From NCBI GenBank assembly GCA_014898425.1, contig RCSZ01000005.1, forward strand, positions 930,001-994,000: a stretch of 64,000 nucleotides of DNA, written 5' to 3'. Positions 1-12,603 of the stretch are shown piece by piece (the stretch's first letter is position 1; the number at the start of each line of letters is the position of its first letter). The translations under genes were made by a program, and so were the position numbers. Origin of the DNA: Botryotinia globosa (Eukaryota > Ascomycota > Leotiomycetes > Helotiales > Sclerotiniaceae). The notes under the pieces were generated by a model. That model searched no databases and was not told the DNA's origin. It saw only the letters and a list, made by a program, of their open reading frames with translations.

Positions 1-127
1 CATCTTCCAAAGCCAACCAGCCAGTTAGCCAAGCAGCAAGCCAATGCCAAAAAATATGCAATGACTAGAACGCCATTGCAATGCTATTAATCCCATTTCA
101 CACCCACTCCCAAATTTATGCTTTTGA

Positions 128-150
128 TCCCATCCCATCCCATCCCATCC
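128..150. repeat. CATCC pentamer microsatellite
   Basis: About four and a half tandem copies of CATCC lie just beyond the 3' end of the EDC3 gene. Nothing else is seen in the first 214 bases. Confidence 0.7.
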
Positions 151-214
151 ACGCACACCATATAATAATTAGCCCACTAGGAAAAAAACCTCAATCTCAA
201 ACTCGACGCGAGAT

Positions 215-2411
215 TCATGCAACTACCGCACCGCTCTGAAACCTCATTCCCAATACCCAACTACCCTCAAACTCCACCCCTCTTCTGACTCTTGTACCAG
301 CTTTCTTCCAAACCGCCATCCCAAGTCCAATATCCGCAACGAAAAGTTGCCATTCCCCACTCGCTTTCGCGTTTGCACTTGTAATTCCCAATCCTGATTT
401 CTCCTCGTCACCAACTCCCTCACCCATACTCATGGCTTCTAACAGACCTTTCTTAGGTGCTCCCATTGCAACGACATATCGCGCATGAATATATAATTTT
501 CGTCCATCAATTACACTGACCTTTCCACTCGTGGGATCAATACCCGTAGGAACATCAATGGCGAGAACTGATGCTTTACTTCGGTTGGCCCATTCAATGA
601 GTTCGTAAGCTGCAGCCTGATCACCTGTTCGTAATTCTTCGAATGACATGGTGAGACCAAGAAGACCATCTATAATGAGATCGATAGGTGCGCCTGATGT
701 TTTAATGAAATCAAGAAGTTCGGTCTTGGTAAAAACTTTACCACCAAAACTGCGGAAAACCTTGATTTGGCATCTAAGCCCAACTAAAAGTTCGGAATCA
801 CGTTCAAGACCGAGGACGCAAACCACAACGTTAAGACCGTGATTTCGGAGATGTCGACCTGCTGCTACAGCTCGGAGTCCACTCTTATTGTTCCCGGCGA
901 AGACTATAACCGTTGGAACAGTAGACTTCTTGCCTTGGGTTAAACCACGACCTCCAGTGTTCACAGCCGATAATCCAACTTCAGCAATACCACGACCTGC
1001 ATTCTCAGTCATCATATCTTCGGTGAGGCCAAGTTCAGCATCTGCGATGTTCTCCAGGTTAAGCATCTGTAGCGCAGAGATAGGTTCACATCGACGATCT
1101 GAAGGAACAAGATACAACATAGGCTTTGACGGCGCCACTGAAATATTTCGTGATGGTTGGGAGCTTGGAACAGTGCTTCCTTTCCGTGAGATAGGTCTGT
1201 GATGATTACCTATTTTACTCTCTGGTCTTCGTGCACGAGAGTTTCTACCACTCCCTGAACCTCTTTGACTACTTATTTCTTGAATGTCGGTATCATCAGC
1301 GTCACTCTTCCAAAGTTCGGGAGCCTTTGTCGCACCGTTTGGCGTTTCCAAAACGTTCTCGGTAGGATGAAGATTCTTTCCACCGTACGTTCCGGGCTTT
1401 GCCTTGGGTAAGCGATTGTGTCCGACTAGGCGGTCTGATTCTGCTATAGCATCCTCTGCCTGCATTTGGTTGAAAACAGATTTCTTGTCAAATTTTGCCA
1501 AACTACCAGCAAAGTCAAAATCTCCCATCTCTTGCACGTCGGTTGCTTCTTCAGTAGCCCATCCGTTCTCGTCCATATTCCTGTTACCCCTCCTTTGAGA
1601 CTTTTTCAATGTTGCAAATGGTTGAAATGAAGTAACCGGTTCTAGCAAAGGAGTTTGTCTCCAACCTTTTGATCCGGGGGCATTTTTCGAAGGGCCAACG
1701 ATTGGCTCCTGGAAGACACGTTCTACAGGTTTCTTTCCTTGATTCTTTCTCCTGCGAGTTCGTTGCCGTCCTGATTTGGCCAAAGCCGGCTCTACTGACA
1801 ACCCAGCTAGTTCTGTATCGAGTTCTTCCAAAATCTCCGCTTCTTCATGCTCCAGCTCCGCCTGATCGTGCAGTTCCTGACTTGTCAAACTATCGGGCAA
1901 GGTGGATGAAGTATTCTGTTCTTTACGCCTATTATCGCGACCAACAATAGTTCGCGCTGAACCATCGCGTTCCATCGAAGCACTCTCCAATTGAGAATGC
2001 GATTGAATCGATGCTGCAGGAGAAGCTACGGATCCCGGTCTCCTTCCCATGCTCAGAATCGCCGGATCCTCAAACTTTTTCGCAACCGACGCAGGTACAA
2101 CCGCTGGCTTCTGTTGTATGACCGGAGAGGGCGGCTTGACATTTTCATTCCGAGCCTCAATCAATTCCGTAATTTCCGCCGCATTAATTGTAAACTCAGG
2201 AACATATTTGCCATTAGATGGGCATGTAACTATGAGACACTCAGTGTTAGCCAATGCAATGAATTCGTTTGCTAACGTTACGTGGGCACCAACCTTCTCG
2301 TAAAGTCAAGCTTTTACCCGGTTCAATACTACTGACGATACCTCGCAATTGTGCACCGGGTGGAGAACTTAACGTCACCAACATGGTAAGCCCAATAAAT
2401 TGGTTCGACAT
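215..2411 (-). CDS. EDC3: Edc3, enhancer of mRNA decapping
   Basis: Cytoplasmic P-body scaffold that activates Dcp2 decapping. Two exons, complement(join(215..2229,2294..2411)), 710 aa. Exon 1 starts MSNQFIGLTMLVTLSSPPGA and reads as an LSm domain. It joins exon 2 as ...SLTLREVTCPSNGKYVPEF, which completes the LSm fold. The 64-nt intron has a GTTGGT donor, a GCTAAC branch site and a TAG acceptor. The unspliced frame starts later, at a methionine inside the intron, and would lose the LSm domain. A basic, disordered linker follows, then the FDF motif (MGDFDFAGSLAKFDKKSVF, about residues 272-290) that binds the Dhh1/DDX6 helicase. From about residue 420 to the end lies the YjeF_N Rossmann-like dimerisation domain (GRGIAEVGL, VIVFAGNNKSG). 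The LSm-FDF-YjeF_N order is diagnostic. At 710 aa it is longer than yeast Edc3 because of the linker, as is usual in filamentous fungi. Confidence 0.93.
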
Positions 2412-3396
2412 GTTGGGCTTCGTTTCTTTGGCAGTTCACCACTGGCAGGGCAGAAAGTTTCGCGATATGCAGTAAGAGATGAAGGGTGGTATAAGCGCGT
2501 AGTTTTGGGGTAAATAGCTCTCAATGAATGAAGATGGAGAGAATTATTGGTGAAATAATGATTGAAAATGGGTGCAATGGATTTAAGAGAAAGTGTTTCT
2601 CGTGAAACAAACTTGACAAACTCGACAGCTTTGTTAATTTTTCTTTCTGATGGTTGGGAGTTTACAAGGGTAAGTGATAGCGAGGCGCGAGGTGAGACAA
2701 AAAAGTATATCGGGTTTTAGAGCTAGTGATAATCATCGCCGCCTCAAGATATCATCCCCGCCGCCTTATCGATAGACAGATAGGTAGCGCGGGGTGAATT
2801 TCAAGGTTTGTTAGGAAGGTTTCGTTGTAGATCCTGACGACGAAACGTACTCACCAGGGAATCAATCATGTCATCAATATACCTAGGTAGGCATGTACGT
2901 AGTAGCTAGCAAGAAAGAGCGTCATTATCATCAAATACATTTGAATCTACTCGCGGGCGATACTTTTGGTAATTATCTTAAGAAGTCCTAGATAGATGTG
3001 GTAAGGTGGTGCACATAGAGTAGGTAGGTATGTATTACATTATGAGAGACATTTTCGACATCAAACAGCCTGAGCATTCTTTAAAGTATAAGTACTCGAG
3101 TATCGCCTGGGTAGTAAGTAGGTGACGGTGTTGGTTCGATTGGTATTAGCTATTTTACAAGAAGTTCTTGTAATTTGTTCGTAGGTAAATTTAATACACA
3201 TGAAGATGGAGGGTATAACTCGTACTCGTCTTTTCATCCCATACTTAACAATGGCGCCGTGCAAAGTCAATCCCGTTTTTGCGGGTTCAATACCTATTCA
3301 TAGATCACCTACCATATAACCTCTACAGCCCAATCGAGCAAATCCAAGCAAATTCCAGTGACTCCTGCAACACCCCAAAATCTACCATCATGATTC
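2412..3396. other. Intergenic region, EDC3 promoter side
   Basis: About 1 kb between the EDC3 start and the 3' end of the helicase gene. No supportable gene is seen. It holds GTAGGTAGGTA (about 3021) and ACCTAGGTAGG-type (about 2882) motifs that recur in other intergenic parts of this window. Confidence 0.6.
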
Positions 3397-6224
3397 TCAT
3401 AGACGCCCGCCGCTTCTGAGTTGGCGTGCCATCTCTTCCTCGTCCTCGTCCAAGAAATTGTCATCTTGCAATGGCTTGATGGGTTTCGTTGGTATCTTTG
3501 GCGGATCTGCTTTCGCAACTCTTGGGTGCGCCAAAGCTTTGTTGACACTGTACAAGCTGTTGTAAAATTCTGCAACCCTTGGGTGAGCCATTACTTTCTT
3601 TGGGTCGAAATTCTGAACCTCCAAGCCAGCTTGACTTGTTGCCCGACTCAACGCAACATAAGCTTGTCCGTTCTCGAACACTCTTTTCAAGTCAATCTTG
3701 ACACGCTCCAGTGTTTGCCCTTGTGCTTTGTGAATGGAAAGTGCCCAGGCAAGAATAAGAGGTAGTTGGCTGCGTTGCGCCTGGACCTCTCCGTTAGGAA
3801 GTTCTATCTTCCAATCCTCTGGCTGAACAAGAAGATCTCTTACAGTTCCATCGGGAATGGAAAATCGTACCAATGGAAAAAGTCTTCCATGATTGGAGAC
3901 GCCAGTGATAGGTAGCTCCTTGTTAGTCTGTTTGAACTTTGCGAGATCTGATTGGCGGTGGTTTTCTTCTTCGGCATCGGAAAGTTCTTTTTCGTTAAGT
4001 ATATCTGGGTTGGCATCGTAGATCTCGAACGACTTTTCACTCATAAAAGCAACAACTTTCCCAAGTGATCCGTTTACCAGACCATCGTCCATGTTTTTGA
4101 TTAGCATTACTTGTGCTCCCTTCTTCAGTTCAATCGATTTAGGAGCCATCATGTTGGAAAGTAGTTTTTCCCTCATCCCTTGATCGGTAATTGACCCAGA
4201 GTCGACAGCCTCAAACCTATACGCCTTGCCATGTAGGCTTCTCAGTCTGAATGTATTCGAATTCTCGACCTCATTTCGGGTTGGAAATCTAACGACAGTC
4301 AGCAATGAAAAGGGCTGATACTGCACTTATACGCACAATTCTGTAGCTGTCAAGTCGTCTTCATAATTTATGGCGCGCTTCATTTCAACAAAGGCTTTTA
4401 TAGTGTCTTGAGAGACCTTCCCCAACCGCATCTCGTTTAACATATTTGCAAACACTATAAAGTGTTAGCCTAATTGAGTAGATATAATAGATCCAACTTA
4501 CCAGGATCCTTTTGACGAAACACTTCTGTTAGTCCAATTGTGTGATGAATTGCAGTTCCCCAGGTAGCAGCGTCAAATGCGAATTTGACACCTCTACTTT
4601 TTTGGTTGTAATCTGGAACGGGAGGTAGTTGGAAGAAATCCCCAGTAATCACAAGTTGTATACCTCCAAACGGTCGGCCATTGTTACGCATTCCTCTGGC
4701 AATCTCTTCTAATTTATCGAACAAATCGCCATCAACCATAGAGATCTCATCAATGATTAAAACCTTAGTTCTTGTCCATCGAAGCTTAGCTTTGTTGTTT
4801 TTCTTTATTTTCTTTATAAGAGTAGGTACATCCTCCTTACCCAGTCCAATACCCCCAAAACTGTGCAGTGTCACGCCTCCAATATTACAGGCAGCTAATC
4901 CTGTAGAAGCTGTGACAGCAACTCGGTCACCCTCGCGGACATACTTCTTCTTCAACGCAGCAATGATTGATCTCATCAAAACGGATTTTCCAGTACCCGC
5001 AGAACCAGTAAAAAAGACACTCTTGCCCTGATCCACAACAAGGTCCTTGACCCGAGTTTGCTCGTCAGTTAACTGAATCGGGGCTAATTTAGCAGTCTTA
5101 ACACGCCCATGGGATTCCGCCGCAGCCTTTTCAGCCTTGTCGATTTTTCTCTTCCGCATTTCCTTAACCGCCCTCCTCTCTTCTGCAACCTTACTTGCGG
5201 TTGTGTTCCACGGCAAATGCTTATCTTTCTTGTCATGAGGCAGAGGGCTAAAATCCCACTCGCTTGGCTTTCCCTTTCCATTCGTAGGGCACTTGTTGAC
5301 ATAATGACCCGTCTTTTTACATTTGAAACAAACTGGGGCAGCAGATGAGCCAACCCCTTCGGAGTTTGATTCTTCGGCTTGTTCTTGTTTATGCGACACC
5401 TCATCTTGTTCTGACTTCTGCTGCAGCCATGGTAAAGTACGTCGTTTCGATTTTGGTGCCTCGTCATCTTCAACGACTATGGCAGACTTTGCCGCCAATT
5501 GCTCTCGCTCTCGCTCTCTTCGTTTTAGAGCTCCAGGCGGCGTTCCTTTATGTGCGGGTGGCGAGGACGACCAAGTCTGCGCGCTACTACTTGGCACACG
5601 TTGCGCACCGAATCGTTCGCCGAATGGGGACGAAGGTATTGCCGGAAAGTTAGGCTTTGGGGGCGCTGCCATGGAAGCATTGGTAGACAGAGGTTGTGTA
5701 GGCAAAGTATAACTGTAATCAAAATCTATTTCATCGTCCTCGCTAAATTCGTCCGCTAGTTCCACAAGATCAAAGCTACTATTCTGGGTATCTCGGAATG
5801 CGTCCTCCCCGCTGAATAACGAACTCATACGAGAGCTGCCGACACTTGATATAACGGTCGATTGACTCTCCTTGGGCAACAGCTTCCCATTTGCTGAAGC
5901 TGGTCTCAGGGGTTGTACAAATCCGCCGATTGCCTGCGAAGGTTTGGGTTTCAATGATTCTTGAATATTTCCATTTCGTGTCAAATTATTTGGCGTAATT
6001 GCTGCCTTTTTTGCATCGTTCTTCGCATTCGGAGGTGGAGGCTCTGTAACCTTAGCTTTAACCGCTCGTTTTAACATCGCGTTTGCGATGGAAGAGTATA
6101 AAGCTCCTCGATTTGGTGCATTGGTGTTGTAAAATGTTGAATGAAGATGCGCTCTCCAGCGTTGCGCGAAAAGATTTCTAGTGAGTGAAGAAAGTGCTGG
6201 AGGAATGGTGCGGCCAAATGGCAT
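3397..6224 (-). CDS. PIF1: Pif1-family DNA helicase with CCHC zinc knuckle
   Basis: A 5'-3' SF1B helicase of the Pif1/Rrm3 family, acting in mitochondrial DNA maintenance and at nuclear replication forks and telomeres. Three exons, complement(join(3397..4288,4337..4454,4502..6224)), 910 aa, with 48- and 47-nt introns. The joins give [15 protein letters not shown] and [12 protein letters not shown], both typical Pif1 sequence. The N-terminus is Arg/Ser-rich and lacks acids, like a mitochondrial presequence. A CX2CX4HX4C zinc knuckle has Cys299, Cys302, His307 and Cys312. Walker A is GSAGTGKS (407-414) and Walker B is IIDEIS with Asp492. Later motifs include [28 protein letters not shown] and YVALSRA near the end. 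The knuckle is an addition relative to yeast Pif1. The name is by family; ascomycetes usually have a single Pif1. Confidence 0.92.
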
Positions 6225-7514
6225 GAAATCGTTTGGGGAAAGTGCGAATTATTAGCAATGCATTTGGTTTCACCTCCTCCTGTTGTAGATCAGTAAAATA
6301 AATATAGTACGGTACTAGACGAATCGAACAATTGAAAATTGTTTTGCCATTTCCTCGCGTCACGGGAAACCGCGTTGGGAAGGACCGCGTCGTATCAAAT
6401 CAATCAATTTAGGTTACCCCACATTGATTTATGTAAGGGAAATTTATGGGGCAAGTACAATAATTGTGTGTACTTTTGATAGTTTGAGTTTATTGGCATA
6501 TCAATCGATCTCAACCTTATATTAGCCGGGAACCATTCAGTGGCCTAAGACCTTTAACAGCTAGGAACGCTGTTAGTTCATCTATTCATCTAATACTTAT
6601 TTTAGGTAGTAGTGCCTACTTTGTAGGTGGGTTGTTTGGCCATCATATCTAACCTAACCGTGTAAACTTTCTCATGCCATATTTTCAAATCTCAGGCTTA
6701 CAAGACCCAGATACCATGATGCCATGATGCCATGATACCCCTTTCCCCCGGTGGAACATTCCTACTTTCGAGGCATCTTCACTGATCTATTGATTCATCT
6801 ATCGAGTCACAAAGCGATCTATTCTTGTTTCACCATCATAAATATAGAGTGGAGAGAGTCTGTAGTATTCATTGTTGATGTTTGACAGCATTACTTTTTA
6901 TGGGTAGCTGTGAATGCTTCTAACTCTACAGTGCCCTCATCCCATTTTGGCTTCCTACCTGCCAACCAAATCCTTTGATTTTGCCGAAAAATCTTAGGTC
7001 AATCCTATCATTTTCGTTAAAATCTTTCATATAACATATTTTATGTAACTGCCAGCCATATCGATAATGACAATGTTGAACAAAAGAAGAAGTGTCGTGG
7101 CACAATATAAACGGGGTAGTCGCTATAGTAGATTCGTGGACTCATGAGGAGAAAAGGCGAAGAACGAGAGACCATAAATCAAATGCAGAAAAATAATCCA
7201 AAGGCAAAGATAACCTAGAAGGAAAGAAAACAACTTTTTTGATGGACGTAACAATCACCTTTCCAACACTGGGGAACATAGGAAAACTACAGATGGAAAG
7301 AAAATTATCTTGAAATAGAGCGCCCTATGCAACTTCAATGCTGCTCGGCCTAGCCGTCAAATAAGAGACCAAAGCACAGATGCGGAAATGAGATTATGCC
7401 ACCAAAATTTAATATCCCGGCTCCCCATAAGACCATAATAACTTGACAAAGCAAAATACACCTGAAAATAGTTGCTCCAAAAGAGGTCATAAATGCGTGC
7501 GGCCGTATAGAAAG
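6225..7514. other. Intergenic region, helicase promoter and PUB1 3' side
   Basis: About 1.3 kb, AT-rich. No gene is recognised. A short near-repeat of CCATGATG lies around 6714-6738. The part next to 7514 is probably the PUB1 3' UTR. Confidence 0.6.
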
Positions 7515-9277
7515 TTAGCCTTGGTAACCACCAAAGCCGTTTCCGTAACTTTGCGTAGCGGGAGCACTCCACTGCGCGGTTGGTGTTGGTTGAGCACCAC
7601 GACCATATCCTCCAGCACTGGCAGGGCCACCATATCCCATGGGCTGGTTGCTGTACTGTGCTGGAGACTGAGCTGGAGGACCACCGTATCCTCCCTGTTG
7701 ACCAGCGAACTGGCCTGGGGACTGCTGATTAGCCATGGGTCCAGCTGATTGAGGTCCAGCTTGCGGAGGCATTCCACCGTATTGTGGGAAATAAGCGTTG
7801 GGTGTACCTGGGAATCCACCCGGAGTTGGTCCGGCTTGAGGGCTGTAGCTTTGCTGAGAGCCATCGAAGCCTGCTGAGGTGGGTGCTTTATCCTTACCCC
7901 ACTGGAGAATCGTTAGCATGGAAGGGATATGAAGGGAAAAAACAAACTTACACTACACTTGAGAGGACGACCATTGACGTTGTATCCACTCAATTGACAA
8001 ATGGCGAGTGCGGCATTTTCATGAGAGTCCATCTTTACAAAAGCAAAGCCTCGATCGGCTTGGAAACGAGTCTCGACAACATATCCAAAATTCTGGAACA
8101 ATGGGACAAGATCTTGTTGTGTTGTGTATGGTGTCAAGTTTCCGACATAGCAAGTGGTTTGCCATTGAGGAGTTTGTTGAACAATCATGTCATAACTCTG
8201 AACACCATGGGTTGGGAAGTGATGATGACCAAAAGGCGTGGTAGGAGTCATGCCCATGGCAGACATGGCTTGTTGCTGCGAGATAGATGGCTGGCCCTTT
8301 TGGTTGGCCCAGTTGCAACGAATAGCTCGGGAGCCTAGCCATTCACCGTCCATAGAGCTTAGTGCCTTCTCGGCATCCTGTCGTTCACGGAAAGCAGCAA
8401 AGCCATAGCCCCTAGATCTTCCTGTCTTCATATCCCACATAACACGTGCTTCGGACACAGATCCAAAGGCAGAGAAAGCCTGTAGTAGAACCTCGTCATT
8501 CACTTCGTTTGAGAGGTCTCCAACAAAGATGTGGAAGTGGTTTGATGTATCTTCCTTGTTTGATGTGTTCGATTGGTAAGCCCAGTTAACTCGAATTTCC
8601 TGTATGAAATTAGTCTGCTGCTTGAAGGAACTGATAGAACGACACCTACAGCCTGGTGGACACGTCTTCCATTCAAAGTTTGCATGGCTCTCTCAGCTGC
8701 TCCGGGATCATCATATTCGACGAAGCCATAGTTGAATCCCTTTGACTGAACCTCGATTAGCATAATGTTATAGTCAGATGCAATGTATGGAAAAGGAAAG
8801 AGTTGAAAGTGTTAAACCCCAGTAGGAAGTTTCGTAGGCCCCGAAGGCCCGAAGCTTTGGGACATGACGGCAATGAAAAAGATTGATACTGACAGCACCT
8901 ACATTCTTGTCAGGAATGATTTTGACATTTTGAACATGGCCAGTTGTCTCAAAAATTTGACGGAGTATTTCTTCAGTGACTCTTGGGTCAAGACCTCCAA
9001 CATATAATGCGCGCTTGTTTGGTTCTGGTGCAGCTCGGCGAACAAATCCACCGGCGCTGTCTGGCGACATTACCCCACCATTCTCGCCCATAGGAGATGT
9101 AATAGCAGTTGGGATTGGATTTGTGTTTTGCGGAATGATAACTGGTGGGAGTGGTGGCGGTGGCATATGCGAAGGATTGCCCTGGCTATTGTGGCCATTC
9201 TCATAGCCTGGCGCACCAGCAGAAGTCTGCGGTGGTGGTGGGAGCTGAGCACTGCCTGGAGCACCGTTGTCTGCCAT
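7515..9277 (-). CDS. PUB1: Pub1/TIA-1-like RNA-binding protein, three RRMs
   Basis: Nuclear and cytoplasmic poly(A)+/U-rich RNA-binding protein of the Pub1/TIA-1 family, which works in mRNA stability and stress granules. Four exons, complement(join(7515..7901,7952..8599,8650..8745,8903..9277)), 501 aa, introns 50, 50 and 157 nt. The N-terminus is Pro/Gly-rich. RRM1 starts near residue 88 (RALYVGGLDPRVTEE) and continues across two introns (KGFNYGFVEYDDPGAAERAM). RRM2 starts near 180 (HIFVGDLSNEVNDE, SRGYGFAAFRERQDAEKAL). RRM3 starts near 307 (TCYVGNLTPYTTQQDL, RGFAFVKMDSHENAA). The tail is Gly/Gln/Pro-rich, as expected of a prion-like TIA-1 tail. The acceptor of the 157-nt intron is ambiguous: CAG before 8745 or an upstream AG that adds two residues. 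Both keep the frame. Confidence 0.93.
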
Positions 9278-10169
9278 TGTAATATATGATCAAAGATGAT
9301 ACTTTAAGTGGTGTCTTTGAAAAACTTGCTCGAAAGTAGATAGACTTAGAAATCGGAAGTAGGAAATTGGCTGGAGAGGATCGAAAAGAGATCGAAGATA
9401 CAAGGAACGAAAAAAGTTGAGTTGCGAAGGTGCGCTGATTTACGTTCTTGTGTAACTTGAACGATAAGAAGCGCGTGAGACTCGAAAATTCGATAAATGA
9501 CTTGCGAAATAGATCGATGAGAAAGTTAAATAAGCAACAAGTTGTTAATCACTTGTTGTGTGAATGAATAATTGAACTTTGGAATTCAAAGTGAACAGAG
9601 GAAGTTCCAGATGAAGCTTCGGATGATGCAGAAGTAGCAGAGAGTAAGAGATCGATAAAGGAGGGGTTTTCTGCGACCAAATGCCAGAAGACCGAGTGAG
9701 AAATAAAGAGGATGAGACCACGGTGGACGATGATGATAGATTGGAGAGGTATGAATATGAAAGAAATTAATCAATCACGACCGTGAAGAAAAGACGAGAG
9801 GAAGAGAGAGGAGACAAACACCACTCGAAGATCCAAACGCCTTGTATTGACAGTAGATTGAAAAGGAGAGATGGAAAGAGACGACGCTGCAAATGATTTT
9901 TCTTTGCACACAGTAGGAAAAAAGATGTTGAACGAAGAGAAACTGGGGCGGGGAGGTGAAAGTAGAAGTTCGGCGCAAATTACTTTTATTACTGCAAGTT
10001 GAATGAAGGAGGGTCCTGGTGGTCCTTTTTCTGGTAAAAACGGTAGGTTGTAGCTCTTCTTTCTTTCTGTTAGTTTCTACGCTAATCAAGAGACAAGGCT
10101 ATACATACTATACTACTACCTAGGTACCAGATAGGATCCGGGTAAGCCAAAAAGATTGATGAATTCACT

Positions 10170-10222
10170 ATGTATGTATATATGTATATATATATATTAT
10201 ATATAGTTATATATATTATATA
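10170..10222. repeat. AT-rich microsatellite (TATA/TATG)n
   Basis: An almost pure alternation of A and T with a few G, about 900 bp upstream of the PUB1 start codon. Confidence 0.85.
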
Positions 10223-11362
10223 AAGGGAGGTAAACTAATAACACATCAACAACTTGGTTCTTCCATATTCACATACTCTGCTCCTCCTATATACTTTGAT
10301 TACGACCATTCCTTTCTTTGGCTTCACTCAGCCAACACCTTTTTATATATTCTTTCCCTCGCAATATATAGCAATATATACGAGGACATACCATACCTCC
10401 CAGGTCCTGGTGTGATTGACTGCTCACCTGTTAATTTCCGTCTGCGTCTTTCGCTTATGTACGTACGGAGATTCCTTCCTCTCAATGCAAGTGAACTCTT
10501 TGGGATAAATTCAATTGATTCAATTGAGAGGTTCGCCGTCAGCAATTCATTCTTTCCGGATATTACCTAGTATATATATATGGATATATATGGTGGGTTG
10601 GATGGGGTTGGATGGGGAAGAGATCTGTTCGTGTATTGGATGGGATATTATCGTCCATGATTTCTTCCCATGGGTATGTATCATTGGGTACTCCAGCTGC
10701 TCAAGATTCATTGGCTTGAAGTTTGGTCAAGATTCTATTGAAGTATGCAAGTGAGATACATATCAATCAGCAATATACTTGCTTGCTGTTTATTCTTGTT
10801 GGGCATATATGATAATTATGAACAGCTCAGATTCAGGATTGTATGGACATGTCATTCACAATCAATCGGTGAACTATACCTACCTACCCTAGCCAAAGAT
10901 ATGAACTCAATTCCGTGAGGACATCTATCATAAACGTACAGACAGTCAGCTACCTGATTCCTTCCCAAATTACTTCATTCGACTTCTTCCTCTTTGATTG
11001 GTTGTCAGATACCTGTCTCCTACCGACCTGGGTTCATTCTTCATTGGCCATCACCTCATTGGCCATCACCGACAGTCAGGATATTGTGCATGAACCGTCT
11101 GTATGTAAACTACCAGCAGGACCCCCCGTTGCACAGCACGCACGGAACGGGATCATTGCTTTATTCAAATGCTGCCCGCTGGAGCGGTCCGAGAAAGTTA
11201 CTATAAGGAAGTTGATGATGCTATACCGACGGGAAGGAATATCAAGGGATGCCGATTGGCAAATCACTCAATCAATACGATAGTACAAGCTATTAGTCAA
11301 CGTCTTGTGGACAGATCATCCCATCTTTCTTTGAAGTTAAACTTCCGTGCGGCCCCAGGCAT

Positions 11363-11388
11363 GAGCAGTGAGCAGTGAGCAGTGAGCA
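11363..11388. repeat. GAGCAGT heptamer repeat
   Basis: About three and a half perfect tandem copies of the 7-mer GAGCAGT in otherwise unremarkable intergenic DNA. Confidence 0.8.
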
Positions 11389-12603
11389 CCACTCGGTAAC
11401 CACACAGACATGGAATCGAAGCTTATCTTGCAATCTCATCAGAGGGGTTTAATCAGAGTTTACATCCCGACAGCTCTAGTTTCGACGGATAACCCATTTT
11501 CTTGATAGTTCCGACAAGCTAAAGACGGATAAGAAGTTGTGTTACTCCGTACTAAGGAGGCCATCTATCAGATTCGAGTAAGCAACCAAGTATTTTAAAT
11601 ATGAAGCAATCATGGGAACTTCTCTTAAAGGCGGTTATCAGGTTCATCAGGTACTGCAGGTGTACCTTGACTCAAGAATACTTTTGGATTTGTCTCGGCT
11701 ACTTCCCATGGAGCGGAATACATACTGTACTATCAAACCTCCTTCTATCCTTTGCTTCCATTGGATGATTGGTAATATTTTAGGGTGAAATTGCTTTGCT
11801 TATCAGGGAAGTGTGATTTTACGCCTCATTTGTACCTCGAAAGCATTGAAAAGGTCAACATCCATGGGTTAAGGTTGTTAGCAACTCATTCGCCAATAGC
11901 TCCATGCTATTGCAACATGAGACCAACAGCGAGATATCACCTGCATTGAGTGAACACATTTCTATCATAACATCATGATCTGAGGACAATAATAAGTCTT
12001 TGCATCACACCTACTCATTCACCATTCCTTTTGCGTGCTACATTACCCCTCCAGTTTTACCATTCTACTTTGAAGATCACTCCTGGTTGGTTGGGTTTGC
12101 ACAAGCCTCTTGAACGTCTTTGCATGCGGTGAGGCATCGAAAATTGCATCAAGGAAAGACATGACTCAACTGTATTTTGAGTTGACTGCGTATGCGAATG
12201 TAGATAGGCTGGCTGATTGGCGTATGCTTAATTTTGATTTTGATTTTGACTATTCTCTCCACACGCCCGTACCTGCCGAACTACAAGAACAAGGGGATAT
12301 GACAAAAAGCAGAATGAGCCTTGTGAGACTTATGTAAGCTTGTTGTTACAGCCACCGGTGAGCGATCTTTAAAGTGGGTATCAGCGGAACAATGTTCGCC
12401 GAGCCTCCAATGACTTTCATCTGTACTATGATGAAACCATCATTGGAAACCTAAAAGTCTACCAATATTCACCACACAGATAGATATCTTTCTGGACAGA
12501 AAGGTTGACTCTTCTCTCCTCCATACTAGATTCAATCCTGTTCTTGGAAAACTCTTCTACCAACCTTCACACCAGCTGCTAGCACACTAACTTCCTTTTG
12601 ATC

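Larger units (their letters stand above)
9278..12603. other. Long divergent intergenic region upstream of PUB1 and the Med2-like gene
   Basis: About 3.3 kb with no supportable gene. The stretch at about 9300-10090 is purine-rich on the + strand, so it is pyrimidine-rich in the PUB1 sense direction, as expected for a long fungal promoter or 5' leader. The open frames inside it are short and show no family features. An AT microsatellite, a GAGCAGT repeat and one TACTCCGTA motif (11543) lie inside. Confidence 0.6.
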
